A stretch of DNA of 64,000 nt. Source: JALYUM01 sp036688685. GTDB lineage: Bacteria > Pseudomonadota > Gammaproteobacteria > Burkholderiales > Burkholderiaceae_D. Where the stretch lies: assembly GCF_036688685.1 (NCBI RefSeq), contig NZ_JAQQPS010000009.1:167587-231586 (forward strand), read 5' to 3'. Within the stretch, counting starts at the first letter, position 1, and every line of letters begins with the position of its first letter. A program made the position numbers and the translations under genes. This document shows, in pieces, positions 1 through 8,272 of this stretch. The notes below the pieces were generated by a model. That model was given only the letters and a program-made list of their open reading frames with translations, searched no databases and was not told where the DNA came from.

Positions 1-53
1 TGCCGTTCAGCGAAGAAGGGATTTTCCGGCACTATCCGGAGCTGGACCATTGA
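1..53 (+). CDS. 3' end of an upstream gene, product unknown
   Basis: An open frame enters from the left edge and stops at TGA 51-53, leaving about 16 C-terminal residues ending in HYPELDH. That is too little to assign a family. The stop overlaps the TTG start proposed for the next gene by 4 bases, which suggests translational coupling and one transcript. Another gene of the ethanolamine locus is possible but cannot be shown. Confidence 0.5.
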   Translation, partial: PFSEEGIFRHYPELDH

Positions 54-1378
54 ACTGGCGTCGCGCGACCATGTGCCTGGCGCTGACCGGCGGGGCGGCT
101 GCGCCGGCTGCGGCATGTTCGCCCCCGCCGCAGCGCGATGCGGCCGGTTTCTTCCGGGATGCCGTCCGATCGCTGCCGAAAAACGCGCGCGGCGTGATGT
201 TTGCCGCGCCGCCCGGCAAGACAGTACGGGCTGGCGATTTCGCGTTGACCTCGGATCGCGCCGCGCACCCGCTGGCTGTGCGCGTGCGCGCCTTGCCTGC
301 GCACGAGGTTCGCCTGGAGCCGGTGCAGGGCTTTCAGCCCGGCGTACGCTACACCTTCCGCTACCTGCCGGCCCACGGTAATTGGCAATTTCCCGATGCG
401 ATGCAGGTCGCGATCGACGACCGCGTCGTCACCACCACCGGGCAATACGCACTGGTGCTGGTGCCCCGCGCAAAGCGGCGCATGATCGTGATCCCGGGCG
501 GTGCTGCCTGCAGGCAAACGGTGACTGCGGCGGTGCAGGAGTTCACGTACTCGGTGCCAGCGGCGCTCGTGCCTTACGCTGCTGGCCTCGATTACGCTGC
601 CCGGGCCGACCGCGTGCCGATTGAGGCGATGGGCGCGGCGCTTCCCGTTTGGACAGCCGGGCCGCAGGTGTATTCCGCCCTGATGGCCGGCGAACCCACC
701 GGCGCCTGGTACGACCGCCACAACGATGCGGTGGTTGCGCCGTGCAATGCGCGCGTGCCCTTAATCCGGCTGCGCGGCGTCGTCCGGTTTCCAGAAGTGG
801 ACAGCCAGGTGCACCCGGTGCGGCAACAGGTCATCGACTTGAGCCGGCACGTTGACGGGGTGTGCAGTCCGCTCGAAGCGCTGGTAGCGACGCTGGCAGA
901 GCGCCCGTTCGAGCCGGCCTTGCGTGCCGTCTGCGGCATGCAGATCGCTGGCGCGTTTTCCATGCCCGGGGGGCCGTTGCGCGCCGTCACGCCCGACGAA
1001 TGGGCATTCCAGCTGGGTTTTTTTTATGACCACTCGCCAACGTGCAATCTGGTGGGGCTGGCACACGTGCTGCAGACCGGGCAATTTAGCGCCGACCCGG
1101 CGGCGCTCGACGCCCTCGGCGCGTCCCTGAAGCAAGGGCTCGGGTATGCCCGGCCCGCGGAATGGGATGCCGCAGTCCATGCCTTGCATTTTCTGGTCTT
1201 TCAACTGCCGCCGGCTACGCAAGCGGCAACCGCGCGGCGCTTGCTGGCGCCGGCCCGTCCTTTGCTGGTTGCGGCGCTGGCCGCTAGGCATCCCCAGCGC
1301 CCGGACGACCTCGCTCGCCTGATCGCTTGGGGTGGGGAACAGGCAAGCACGCCAGCAGGGCCAAAGCAACGATGGTAA
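50..1378 (+). CDS. Secreted or lipid-anchored protein of unknown function
   Basis: This 442-residue protein begins with an arginine-containing n-region followed by a short Ala/Gly-rich stretch ending in PAAAC. That resembles an export signal, perhaps of lipoprotein type although the lipobox is poor. I prefer the TTG start at 50 over ATG 71 because only the longer form keeps the Arg-Arg charge ahead of the hydrophobic part. Residues about 45-125 alternate like a beta-sandwich (GVRYTFRYLP region) and could be an Ig-like domain; the C-terminal part is mostly helical. Cysteines at scattered positions fit an oxidising compartment. It lies 8 bases before eutB on the same strand, so it may be co-transcribed with eutBC. 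I do not recognise the family. Confidence 0.6.
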   Translation: MNWRRATMCLALTGGAAAPAAACSPPPQRDAAGFFRDAVRSLPKNARGVMFAAPPGKTVRAGDFALTSDRAAHPLAVRVRALPAHEVRLEPVQGFQPGVRYTFRYLPAHGNWQFPDAMQVAIDDRVVTTTGQYALVLVPRAKRRMIVIPGGAACRQTVTAAVQEFTYSVPAALVPYAAGLDYAARADRVPIEAMGAALPVWTAGPQVYSALMAGEPTGAWYDRHNDAVVAPCNARVPLIRLRGVVRFPEVDSQVHPVRQQVIDLSRHVDGVCSPLEALVATLAERPFEPALRAVCGMQIAGAFSMPGGPLRAVTPDEWAFQLGFFYDHSPTCNLVGLAHVLQTGQFSADPAALDALGASLKQGLGYARPAEWDAAVHALHFLVFQLPPATQAATARRLLAPARPLLVAALAARHPQRPDDLARLIAWGGEQASTPAGPKQRW

Positions 1379-1386
1379 TCTGAGCC

Positions 1387-2772
1387 ATGCCCCACTACAC
1401 CCATATCGTCGGCGCCCGCACCTACACCTTCCGCGACCTGAAGGACGTGATGGCGCGCGCCACGCCGGCCCGGGCGGGCGATTACCTGGCCGGCGTGGCG
1501 GCCGGCAGCGCGGAGGAACGCGTGGCGGCCCAGATGCTGCTCGCCAGCCTGCCGCTGACCGTCTTCCTCAACGAGGCGCTGGTGCCGTATGAAGACGATG
1601 AAGTCACGCGCCTGATCATGGACTCGCATGACGCCGCCGCGTTTGCGCCGCTGCGCCATTTAACGGTGGGCGATTTGCGCAACTGGCTGCTGTCGGACGA
1701 GGCCGACGAAGCCGCGCTGCAGGCCGCCGCGCCCGGCATCACGCCCGAGATGGCGGCGGCGGTCTCAAAAATCATGCGCATCCAGGACCTGGTGCTGGTG
1801 GCGCGCAAATGCCGCGTCGTGACGAGCTTTCGCAGCACCATCGGCCTGCCCGGACGCCTGGCCACGCGCTTGCAGCCGAATCACCCGCAGGACGACGCCT
1901 CCGGCATCGCCGCCAGCATCCTCGACGGCCTGTTGTACGGCAGCGGCGACGCTGTCATCGGCATCAATCCGGCCACCGACAACGTGGCGCAGGTGATCAA
2001 ACTGGTCGGCATGCTCGACGATATCATCAGCCGCTACGGCATTCCCACCCAGTCGTGTGTGCTGACCCACGTGACCAACACGCTTGCCGCGATCGAGCGC
2101 GGTGCGCCGGTCGACCTGGTGTTCCAGTCGATCGCGGGAACGCAGGCGGCGAACGCCGGCTTTGGCATCGACCTGGCCTTGCTGGCCGAGGCGCAGCAGG
2201 CGGCGCTGGCGCTCGGCCGCGGCACGGTCGGCAACAACGTGATGTATTTCGAGACGGGGCAGGGCAGCGCCTTGTCGGGCAACAGCCACCATGGCATGGA
2301 CCAGCAAACCTGCGAGGCGCGCGCCTACGCGGTGGCGCGTCGCTTCCAGCCGCTGCTGGTCAACAGCGTGGTCGGCTTCATCGGCCCGGAGTATCTGTAC
2401 GACGGCAAGCAGATCATCCGCGCCGGCCTGGAAGACCACTTCTGCGCCAAGCTGCTCGGCCTGCCGATGGGCTGCGACGTCTGCTACACCAACCACGCCG
2501 AAGCCGACCAGGACGACATGGATGTGTTGCTGACGCTGCTCGGCAGCGCCGGCTGCAATTTCATCATGGGCATCCCCGGCTCGGACGACATCATGCTCAA
2601 TTACCAGAGCACCTCTTTCCACGACGCCCTGTACGTACGGCGCGTATTGCATCTGAAGCCGGCCCCGCAGTTCGAAGCATGGCTGCACGCGATGCAGATT
2701 TTCAGCGCCGACGCGACGCTCGCCAGCGCCATCCCGCCGTCCTTTCAAGCCGCCTTGCTGCGCCTGCCCTGA
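1387..2772 (+). CDS. eutB: Ethanolamine ammonia-lyase large subunit
   Basis: EutB is the large subunit of the adenosylcobalamin-dependent lyase that splits ethanolamine into acetaldehyde and ammonia. The 461 residues match the usual length (about 453). The N-terminus (YTFRDLKDVMARA) and the active-site region are typical: FETGQGSALSGNSHHGMDQQT from about residue 288, then FIGPEYLYDGKQI, and GCDVCYTNHAEADQDDMD in the C-terminal third. The ATG lies 8 bases after the preceding gene and eutC follows after one base, so the subunits are probably co-expressed. No shell proteins, reactivase EutA or aldehyde dehydrogenase are nearby, so this is the minimal cytosolic form rather than the microcompartment operon. 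I saw no cobalamin riboswitch immediately upstream. Confidence 0.96.
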   Translation: MPHYTHIVGARTYTFRDLKDVMARATPARAGDYLAGVAAGSAEERVAAQMLLASLPLTVFLNEALVPYEDDEVTRLIMDSHDAAAFAPLRHLTVGDLRNWLLSDEADEAALQAAAPGITPEMAAAVSKIMRIQDLVLVARKCRVVTSFRSTIGLPGRLATRLQPNHPQDDASGIAASILDGLLYGSGDAVIGINPATDNVAQVIKLVGMLDDIISRYGIPTQSCVLTHVTNTLAAIERGAPVDLVFQSIAGTQAANAGFGIDLALLAEAQQAALALGRGTVGNNVMYFETGQGSALSGNSHHGMDQQTCEARAYAVARRFQPLLVNSVVGFIGPEYLYDGKQIIRAGLEDHFCAKLLGLPMGCDVCYTNHAEADQDDMDVLLTLLGSAGCNFIMGIPGSDDIMLNYQSTSFHDALYVRRVLHLKPAPQFEAWLHAMQIFSADATLASAIPPSFQAALLRLP

Positions 2773-2773
2773 G

Positions 2774-3568
2774 ATGGCCAAGCCACCGGTCACCGACAAT
2801 CCCTGGCAGGCGTTGCGCCAGTTCACCGCGGCGCGCATCGCGCTCGGTCGCGCCGGCATCAGCCAGCCCACCGCGGCGCAGCTCGATTTTCAGCTGGCCC
2901 ACGCGCAGGCGCGCGATGCTGTACACCAAACGCTTGATGCAACCGCGCTGGCGGCGCGCCTGGCCACGCTGCCCGGCCTGGCGCCGGCGCTGCTGCTGCA
3001 CAGCGCCGCGGAAAATCGCGCCACCTATTTGCAGCGTCCCGACCTCGGGCGCCGACTCGACGCCGCCTCGCGCGCGCTGCTCGGCGCTGGCGCGGGCGAA
3101 CTGTATGACCTCGCCTTCGTCATCGCCGACGGCCTCTCTGCGCTGGCCATCGAGCAGAATGCCGTGGCCTTCCTGGAAGTGCTGCTGGCGCGCCTGCAGC
3201 ACGATGCCTGGACCATCGCGCCACCGGTGATCGTGCGCGAGGGCAGGGTGGCGCTCGGCGACGAGGTGGCGCAGCTGCTGGGGGCGCGCGCCGTGGTGGT
3301 GCTGGTGGGGGAGCGTCCGGGCCTCAGTTCCCCCGACAGCATGGGCTTGTACGTCACCTGGCAGCCGCGCGTCGGCCTGCCGGACAGTAGCCGCAACTGC
3401 ATCTCGAATGTGCGTCCGGCCGGCCTGGCGTATGCGGACGCCGCGCATACACTGCACTACCTGTTGTCCGAAGCGCGCCGCCGCGGCCTGTCCGGCGTCG
3501 GCCTGAAAGACGAAACCGAGGCCGCCCCATCCCGCCTGAATGCAGGACAGCCACGCTTTCTTTTGTAG
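2774..3568 (+). CDS. eutC: Ethanolamine ammonia-lyase small subunit
   Basis: EutC forms the cobalamin-binding side of the ammonia-lyase together with EutB. The 264 residues are slightly shorter than the E. coli protein (about 295), mainly at the N-terminus. Diagnostic blocks are visible: DLGRRLDAASRALL near residue 95, VVVLVGERPGLSSPDSMGLYVTW near 180, and the conserved C-terminal SSRNCISNVRPAGLAYADAA. The start is one base after the eutB stop (TGAGATGG), implying translational coupling. No aldehyde-handling gene follows; the next gene is an exported protein of unknown function after 80 bases. Confidence 0.95.
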   Translation: MAKPPVTDNPWQALRQFTAARIALGRAGISQPTAAQLDFQLAHAQARDAVHQTLDATALAARLATLPGLAPALLLHSAAENRATYLQRPDLGRRLDAASRALLGAGAGELYDLAFVIADGLSALAIEQNAVAFLEVLLARLQHDAWTIAPPVIVREGRVALGDEVAQLLGARAVVVLVGERPGLSSPDSMGLYVTWQPRVGLPDSSRNCISNVRPAGLAYADAAHTLHYLLSEARRRGLSGVGLKDETEAAPSRLNAGQPRFLL

Positions 3569-3648
3569 CAAACCACAAGTCACTTATTTCCGTGCTTTTT
3601 CCACATGCTTGGTGTTATAGTTAACTACCACACCAACCAGAGGATGCC

Positions 3649-4428
3649 ATGCTTCGCCCACCTGTTCACCTGCGCCTTGCGCTTGCCGCGCTGTTCACCA
3701 GTACCTTGTTGGCCGCACCGTGGGCCCTGGCCGAGCCGGAGCCGGGCGCGCCGCGCGAGGTGGTGGTCAAGGACATCCGCGCGCCGGAACTGAAGACCTA
3801 CCGCGCCATGCTGGCTGGCCTTGACACCTTCGAGGACGAGCACGCGCTGGCGCCGGCCGCGCCGGAAGTGCGGTTCCGGCTGCGCGCCAAGTCCGGCAAT
3901 CCGGATGCCGACCTGGACGATCTCAAATTGCGCATCGCGCTCAACGAAGGCTCGATTCCACTGCCGCTGGCGGCTGACCACTCCTTCGTCTTGCCGCGCA
4001 ACGAGCAAGCGCGCAAGGAAAACGGCGACCTGCTGCTCAACAAGCACGAGGGCGCGTATCGCTGGCAGGCCGATGTATTCAGCGCCGGGGTGCCCACCAA
4101 TATGCGCCGCCTGGGCGACCTGCGACTCGAATGCCGGGTGGAGGTGGCTGTCATCAAGGCGGAGGTGCCGTTCTGGGTCCGCGCCCTGGTCAATTCGATC
4201 CTGCTGACCAGCGACTGGTGCGGCGTCGAAAAAGTGCATTTTTCCACCAATGTTCCGCGCAAGCTGAAAGCGGCCTGGCTGATCCAGGGCGAGAAACGCA
4301 TCGCGCTGGAACTGAGCGACTTTGGGATGGGGTACGAGGCGCCCGCGGGCGACAAGGCCTATCCTGACGACACGCTGATCGCGCTCGAGTATGCGGACGA
4401 GAGCAAGCCAGGCGCCGATGCGCCGTGA
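3649..4428 (+). CDS. Exported protein of unknown function
   Basis: This 259-residue protein starts with a clear Sec signal peptide: a basic n-region, a hydrophobic core (LALAALFTSTLLA) and a probable cleavage after WALA near residue 28. The mature part is acidic and rich in beta-type segments, with two cysteines near residues 162 and 184 that could form a disulfide. A TATAGT hexamer at 3616-3621 is a possible -10 box, but the -35 region is poor. It follows eutC by 80 bases. I do not recognise the family and infer no function beyond a periplasmic or secreted location. Confidence 0.7.
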   Translation: MLRPPVHLRLALAALFTSTLLAAPWALAEPEPGAPREVVVKDIRAPELKTYRAMLAGLDTFEDEHALAPAAPEVRFRLRAKSGNPDADLDDLKLRIALNEGSIPLPLAADHSFVLPRNEQARKENGDLLLNKHEGAYRWQADVFSAGVPTNMRRLGDLRLECRVEVAVIKAEVPFWVRALVNSILLTSDWCGVEKVHFSTNVPRKLKAAWLIQGEKRIALELSDFGMGYEAPAGDKAYPDDTLIALEYADESKPGADAP

Positions 4429-4868
4429 TCTGGCGCAGGCTGCCGCGATCCTGCTGACCGGCGCGCCTGCCCCCACGGTGCCCGACTGCGGTGCTGACTG
4501 CTCCCGCAGTCCCCATCCGGTCCCAGCTTTCAGAGGCCGATGGGCAACCGGTCATCGCCATCCCACCGCCTGTTTTCAGGTGTCTGTTCACCACGCGAAT
4601 AACACGCTGCCGCATGGATGCCGGAAGCGTGCCAATGCACGATTGTGACCGCCCAGTTGTATGCACACAACCACCAATTATTGCACTTCATAGAGTCAGA
4701 CTGGGCTGCTTGCAGGCAAGCCGCGTTCGACCCAAGGCGCCCTGACCCGCAATGTGCTGTTCTATGCAGACATTGCGTCGCGGCATGACTTTAAATACGT
4801 TATCCTTGCAAAAACGCGTTGCACTTGAGTTTTTGCAATAACCAAATGAGTAGTCTGTGATAACGCCA
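4429..4868. other. 440-base stretch without a supported gene
   Basis: No frame here has a convincing start, length and codon bias; the short open frames run on from neighbours. The left half is GC-rich and the last 100 bases become AT-rich. The only clear structure is the perfect inverted repeat at 4806-4838, annotated separately. The promoter of the following GGDEF/EAL gene probably lies in the AT-rich part, but I cannot place its boxes with confidence. Confidence 0.5.
4806..4838. repeat. Perfect 10-base inverted repeat before a GGDEF/EAL gene
   Basis: TTGCAAAAAC at 4806-4815 is the exact reverse complement of GTTTTTGCAA at 4829-4838, with 13 bases between. It ends 30 bases before the ATG at 4869. 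It could be a dyad operator or a hairpin in the leader of the c-di-GMP gene. It is not a typical terminator because no gene ends just upstream. Confidence 0.6.
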
Positions 4869-7772
4869 ATGTATTCACCTTTGCAGCAGAAGCGCGCCAG
4901 CATGCCCGTCCGTGTCCAGCAGTGGCTGGCGTCGCTGCTACGCATCTCCGCCATTTACCTGATTCCCGTTGGAATCGGACTGGTGTCGCTGTGGGCATTG
5001 TTGTACTGGCACGACCAGTATCAGTTCAACGACAATTTTCCGCTCACGATTCACGTCTTGCCGGAAGACGCTGCCAGCAGCACACCGGCGTCAGCGCTGG
5101 CGCGCCTGCAGGCGCAACCGGCCGTCAAGGGTTTCCACACCCACCTGGGCGGCGCGCCGTTCTGGTTCAGCTTTGATACCGTGCACCGGGTGGGCGGACC
5201 GGAAGTGATCGAATTTCCGTCACGCCACGCCGTCGATATTGCCTGCTGGGATACGAATGGCATGACGCTGCTCGGTACCGGCACGCGCGAAAGTTTCCGC
5301 GCCGTGCCGTACCAGCCCATGCTCTCGGCAAAAGCAGGATTCGCCCTGCGCCTGCCGTTTCTGCCAGCCCGGCTGCTGTGCCGCGCCAGCTTCGCCGGTC
5401 CCGGCTACCTGAGTGTGGCGCAATGGCCGGCCGAACAGTTCTCTCTGTCAATCGACCGCTTTCACCGCAAATCGGGCCTGCTTGACGGCGGCATGATCGT
5501 GCTGGCGCTGGTCCTGGTCATCATCGCCATCATCCAGCGCCAGGCCCTGTATGTGGTGTTTGCCGGCTGGATGATCCTGAACCTGCGCATCGGCGCGCTC
5601 ACGGCCGGCTGGGACACCCAGTGGCTGGGCCAGCTGGTGCCATCACCGTGGCTGATGGGTAGCCGCGCGATCGTCGTCGTGCTGTTTGGCATCTCGACGC
5701 TGACGCTCTACCAGATGCTGCTCGGCGCGTATATGGTCAATCTGCGCCAGCGGCTGCCGTTGCGCATGGTGCAGTGGATGATCCCGCCGACGCTGCTGGC
5801 CGCCGTCGTGCTGCCGTACAACCTGTTCGTGCCCGTGTTGTGGGTCATGATCGTCATCGGCGTGGGCTTGCTGACGTTCGACCTGGTGCGCATCGTGTTC
5901 GTGGCACGCACGCCGGTGGCGCTGTATTTTGCCGCGTCGCTGGCAGTCGCCTTCGCGTCGGGCATCGCCGGGATCGTTGCCGGCGCCCTCGATCTGCCCC
6001 AGTTCGACGGGGTGATCGACAGCGTCAATGCGGCGCTGGCGTCGAGCTTGCTTGCGGCGCTTGCGGTGGCCGAACGCATGCGCAGCGTGATCGCGCGGCG
6101 CATGGCGGACCAGGCTGTGCTCGGCGAAACCTGGGACGCCAGTCCGGCCGGCTTGTTCACGCTCGACCCGGACGGTCGCTTCCTGAACGCCAACCCCGCA
6201 CTCTGGGCCATGCTGGGCAATCCCGCGCGGGCCAGCGCCCACCCATCCTGGCAGCAGACGTTCAGCGAAGAATCATGGCTGCGTCTGCACGCCCTGTTGC
6301 ACGCGCAGCAGCATGTGGAAATGGACGTGGAGCAGCGCGCGGAGCTCGCCAGTGGCCGCCGCTTCGTGGTGCGCGCCACGCTCGCGCAGAATCGCATCGC
6401 AGGTGTGCTGGACAATATCACCGAAGTGCGGCGCGAAATTGCCCAGCTGCGCACCATGGCACACCACGATCCCTTGACGGGCGTGTTCAACCGGCGCGGC
6501 ATCGAAGACGCGTTCGATGCGGCCTGCGCCGCACTGACTGCCGGACGCCCGCTGGCAATGGCTTTTCTTAGCCTCGACCGCTTCAAGCTGGTTAACGATT
6601 TATATGGCCATGCGGCCGGTGACGAGGTCCTCAAGCAGGTCGCCGAACGGATGACGGCCTCGCTGGCCGGTGGCGAACATGTGGGACGCCTGGGCGGCGA
6701 TGCCTTCCTGGTGATCATGCCCGATACCACTACCGCATCGGCCACCATGATGTGCCGCACGGTCGTCGAACGAATCGGTAGCTTGCCCTACCTGGTGGGC
6801 GAGAAAGCCTTTACCGTGCACGCCTCGCTCGGCCTGATTGCCGTGGCAGCGGGGATGACGATGGCCGACGCCATCGTCAGTGCCGACCGAGCCTGCCGCA
6901 CGGCCCGCAACGAAGCCGGCAGCGGCCTGGTGGCGCATGCCCGCGAGGCCGAGGCGAAACTGGTGGCGCGCCTGTCCGGGCCCAAAGCCACGGAGGGCCT
7001 GTTCCTCGACATGCAGCCGATCATGGCGGTGGCGGCGCCGTATGCGTCGCTCGACGTTGAGGTCCAGCTCAGCATGCATGCGCCGGATGGCGGCATCGCC
7101 GGCACCGGTCCGGTGATTGCCGCAGCCGAAAAAAGCGGGCGTGCCGGCGTGATCGACCGCTGGGTGCTGGGCACCACGTTCGAATGGCTGGAGCGCCACG
7201 CCGGGTGCTTGCCGGCGATGCGGTTCGTGCTGATGAGAGTGTCCGGTGCATCCCTGAACGACGAGCATTTCGTGCAGGACCTGATGATCATGCTGCGGCG
7301 CCACGTGCAGGTGGCCGACCGCTTGTGCCTGGCCATTGCCGAGCGGGTTGTGCTGCAGGACCTGGAAAATATCCGCCAGTTCATCGACCAGGTGCGCGTA
7401 TTCGGCGTCAAGATCGCCCTCGACGACTTTGGCGCGTTTCACACCTCGTTCTCTTACCTGAAGGCGTTGCCGGTCGATCTGCTGCGTATCGACAGCAGCT
7501 TCATTGCCACCATCAATGCGCATCCTGCCAACGCCGCCATCGTCGAGGCGATGGTGCACCTGGCGCGCAACCTGGGCATGAAAACCATCGCCTGCGCCGC
7601 ACGCGACGACGCCACGGTGCGCACGCTGGTCCAGCTGGGCGTCGATTACGTGCAGGGCGACGCCGTGGCACGCGCCCAGACACTGGACGCCATCCTCACA
7701 GCGCCGTCGTCGGGTAGTTTCATGACCGGCGCCTTGACGCAACTGCCAGCGCCCGACAGCGTCAGGGCCTGA
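4869..7772 (+). CDS. Membrane PAS-GGDEF-EAL protein with degenerate catalytic motifs
   Basis: A 967-residue membrane protein. One N-terminal transmembrane helix (about residues 23-45) is followed by a periplasmic part and then a block of about seven helices (about 205-400), resembling a 7TM sensory module. Next come a PAS-like domain (SPAGLFTLDPDGRFLNANPALW), a GGDEF domain starting at HHDPLTGVFNRRG, and a C-terminal EAL-like domain. The signature loop reads RLGGDAF near residue 609, with Ala for the catalytic Glu, and no RxxD inhibitory site precedes it. The EAL motif region reads LDVEVQLS, and the AEGVE block is replaced by IACAARDD, although LDDFGAFHTSFSYLK is kept. It is therefore probably a c-di-GMP receptor or signalling scaffold rather than an enzyme. 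ATG 4869 is chosen over GTG 4857 because it gives a shorter, typical N-terminus. Confidence 0.88.
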   Translation: MYSPLQQKRASMPVRVQQWLASLLRISAIYLIPVGIGLVSLWALLYWHDQYQFNDNFPLTIHVLPEDAASSTPASALARLQAQPAVKGFHTHLGGAPFWFSFDTVHRVGGPEVIEFPSRHAVDIACWDTNGMTLLGTGTRESFRAVPYQPMLSAKAGFALRLPFLPARLLCRASFAGPGYLSVAQWPAEQFSLSIDRFHRKSGLLDGGMIVLALVLVIIAIIQRQALYVVFAGWMILNLRIGALTAGWDTQWLGQLVPSPWLMGSRAIVVVLFGISTLTLYQMLLGAYMVNLRQRLPLRMVQWMIPPTLLAAVVLPYNLFVPVLWVMIVIGVGLLTFDLVRIVFVARTPVALYFAASLAVAFASGIAGIVAGALDLPQFDGVIDSVNAALASSLLAALAVAERMRSVIARRMADQAVLGETWDASPAGLFTLDPDGRFLNANPALWAMLGNPARASAHPSWQQTFSEESWLRLHALLHAQQHVEMDVEQRAELASGRRFVVRATLAQNRIAGVLDNITEVRREIAQLRTMAHHDPLTGVFNRRGIEDAFDAACAALTAGRPLAMAFLSLDRFKLVNDLYGHAAGDEVLKQVAERMTASLAGGEHVGRLGGDAFLVIMPDTTTASATMMCRTVVERIGSLPYLVGEKAFTVHASLGLIAVAAGMTMADAIVSADRACRTARNEAGSGLVAHAREAEAKLVARLSGPKATEGLFLDMQPIMAVAAPYASLDVEVQLSMHAPDGGIAGTGPVIAAAEKSGRAGVIDRWVLGTTFEWLERHAGCLPAMRFVLMRVSGASLNDEHFVQDLMIMLRRHVQVADRLCLAIAERVVLQDLENIRQFIDQVRVFGVKIALDDFGAFHTSFSYLKALPVDLLRIDSSFIATINAHPANAAIVEAMVHLARNLGMKTIACAARDDATVRTLVQLGVDYVQGDAVARAQTLDAILTAPSSGSFMTGALTQLPAPDSVRA

Positions 7773-7777
7773 GTGTT

Positions 7778-8158
7778 CTAGCGGGCGGCCAAGCGGGTGC
7801 GCGGCGCCGCATCCTGCAACAGCAGCTGAACGCGCGCCTGCCTGAGCGTGGCCATGTCGCCCGATAGCGCCGCATGTGGCGCGAGCACGGGGCCGGCGGC
7901 CGGCATCCAGCGCGCCTGGCGCACAGCGACTGCGCGTGCCGGCACACTGGCGGGCAGGACTGCTTCATCGGCCTGGGTGCCAGGGACCACGATCGCGCTC
8001 GTCACGGTGTGCGCATCGCAGACCTGGTCGGTCAGGGTGACGCGCCCGGTGCCGTCGATGCACTTGTTGATGGCGCCGCCTGCCTGCGCCGCAGGCAAGG
8101 CAAATGCGCCGGCTGCGGCGGCAAGGAGCAAATAATTGGTTAAGGCGTGGCGTTTCAT
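7778..8158 (-). CDS. Small exported DUF4124-type protein
   Basis: 126 residues with a Sec signal peptide (LLLAAAAGAFALPAAQA). The early mature motif INKCIDGTGRVTLTDQVC is the two-cysteine element typical of DUF4124 proteins, short exported proteins common in beta- and gammaproteobacteria whose role is unknown. The remainder is Ala/Arg-rich and low in complexity. It converges on the GGDEF/EAL gene, with only 5 bases between the stops. The family call rests on the CxDGxGxxxxTDxxC pattern alone. Confidence 0.7.
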   Translation of the reverse strand: MKRHALTNYLLLAAAAGAFALPAAQAGGAINKCIDGTGRVTLTDQVCDAHTVTSAIVVPGTQADEAVLPASVPARAVAVRQARWMPAAGPVLAPHAALSGDMATLRQARVQLLLQDAAPRTRLAAR

Positions 8159-8272
8159 GGCAGAGCTCCAGATTTCAATGGAGCCATTCTGAGCTTTAGC
8201 CGCGTGCGGGTATGTTCGCTGCTACACCATTACCGATAAAAACCTGTCAAAAAAACAATCAACTGCAGCGTG

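Noticed and set aside
1200..1387. Cobalamin riboswitch before eutB
   Set aside because: The interval is coding up to 1378 and leaves only 8 bases; no B12-box-like element was recognised.
7762..8158. Overlapping plus-strand frames at 7848-8143
   Set aside because: They are antisense to the DUF4124-type gene, which has a signal peptide and the family motif.
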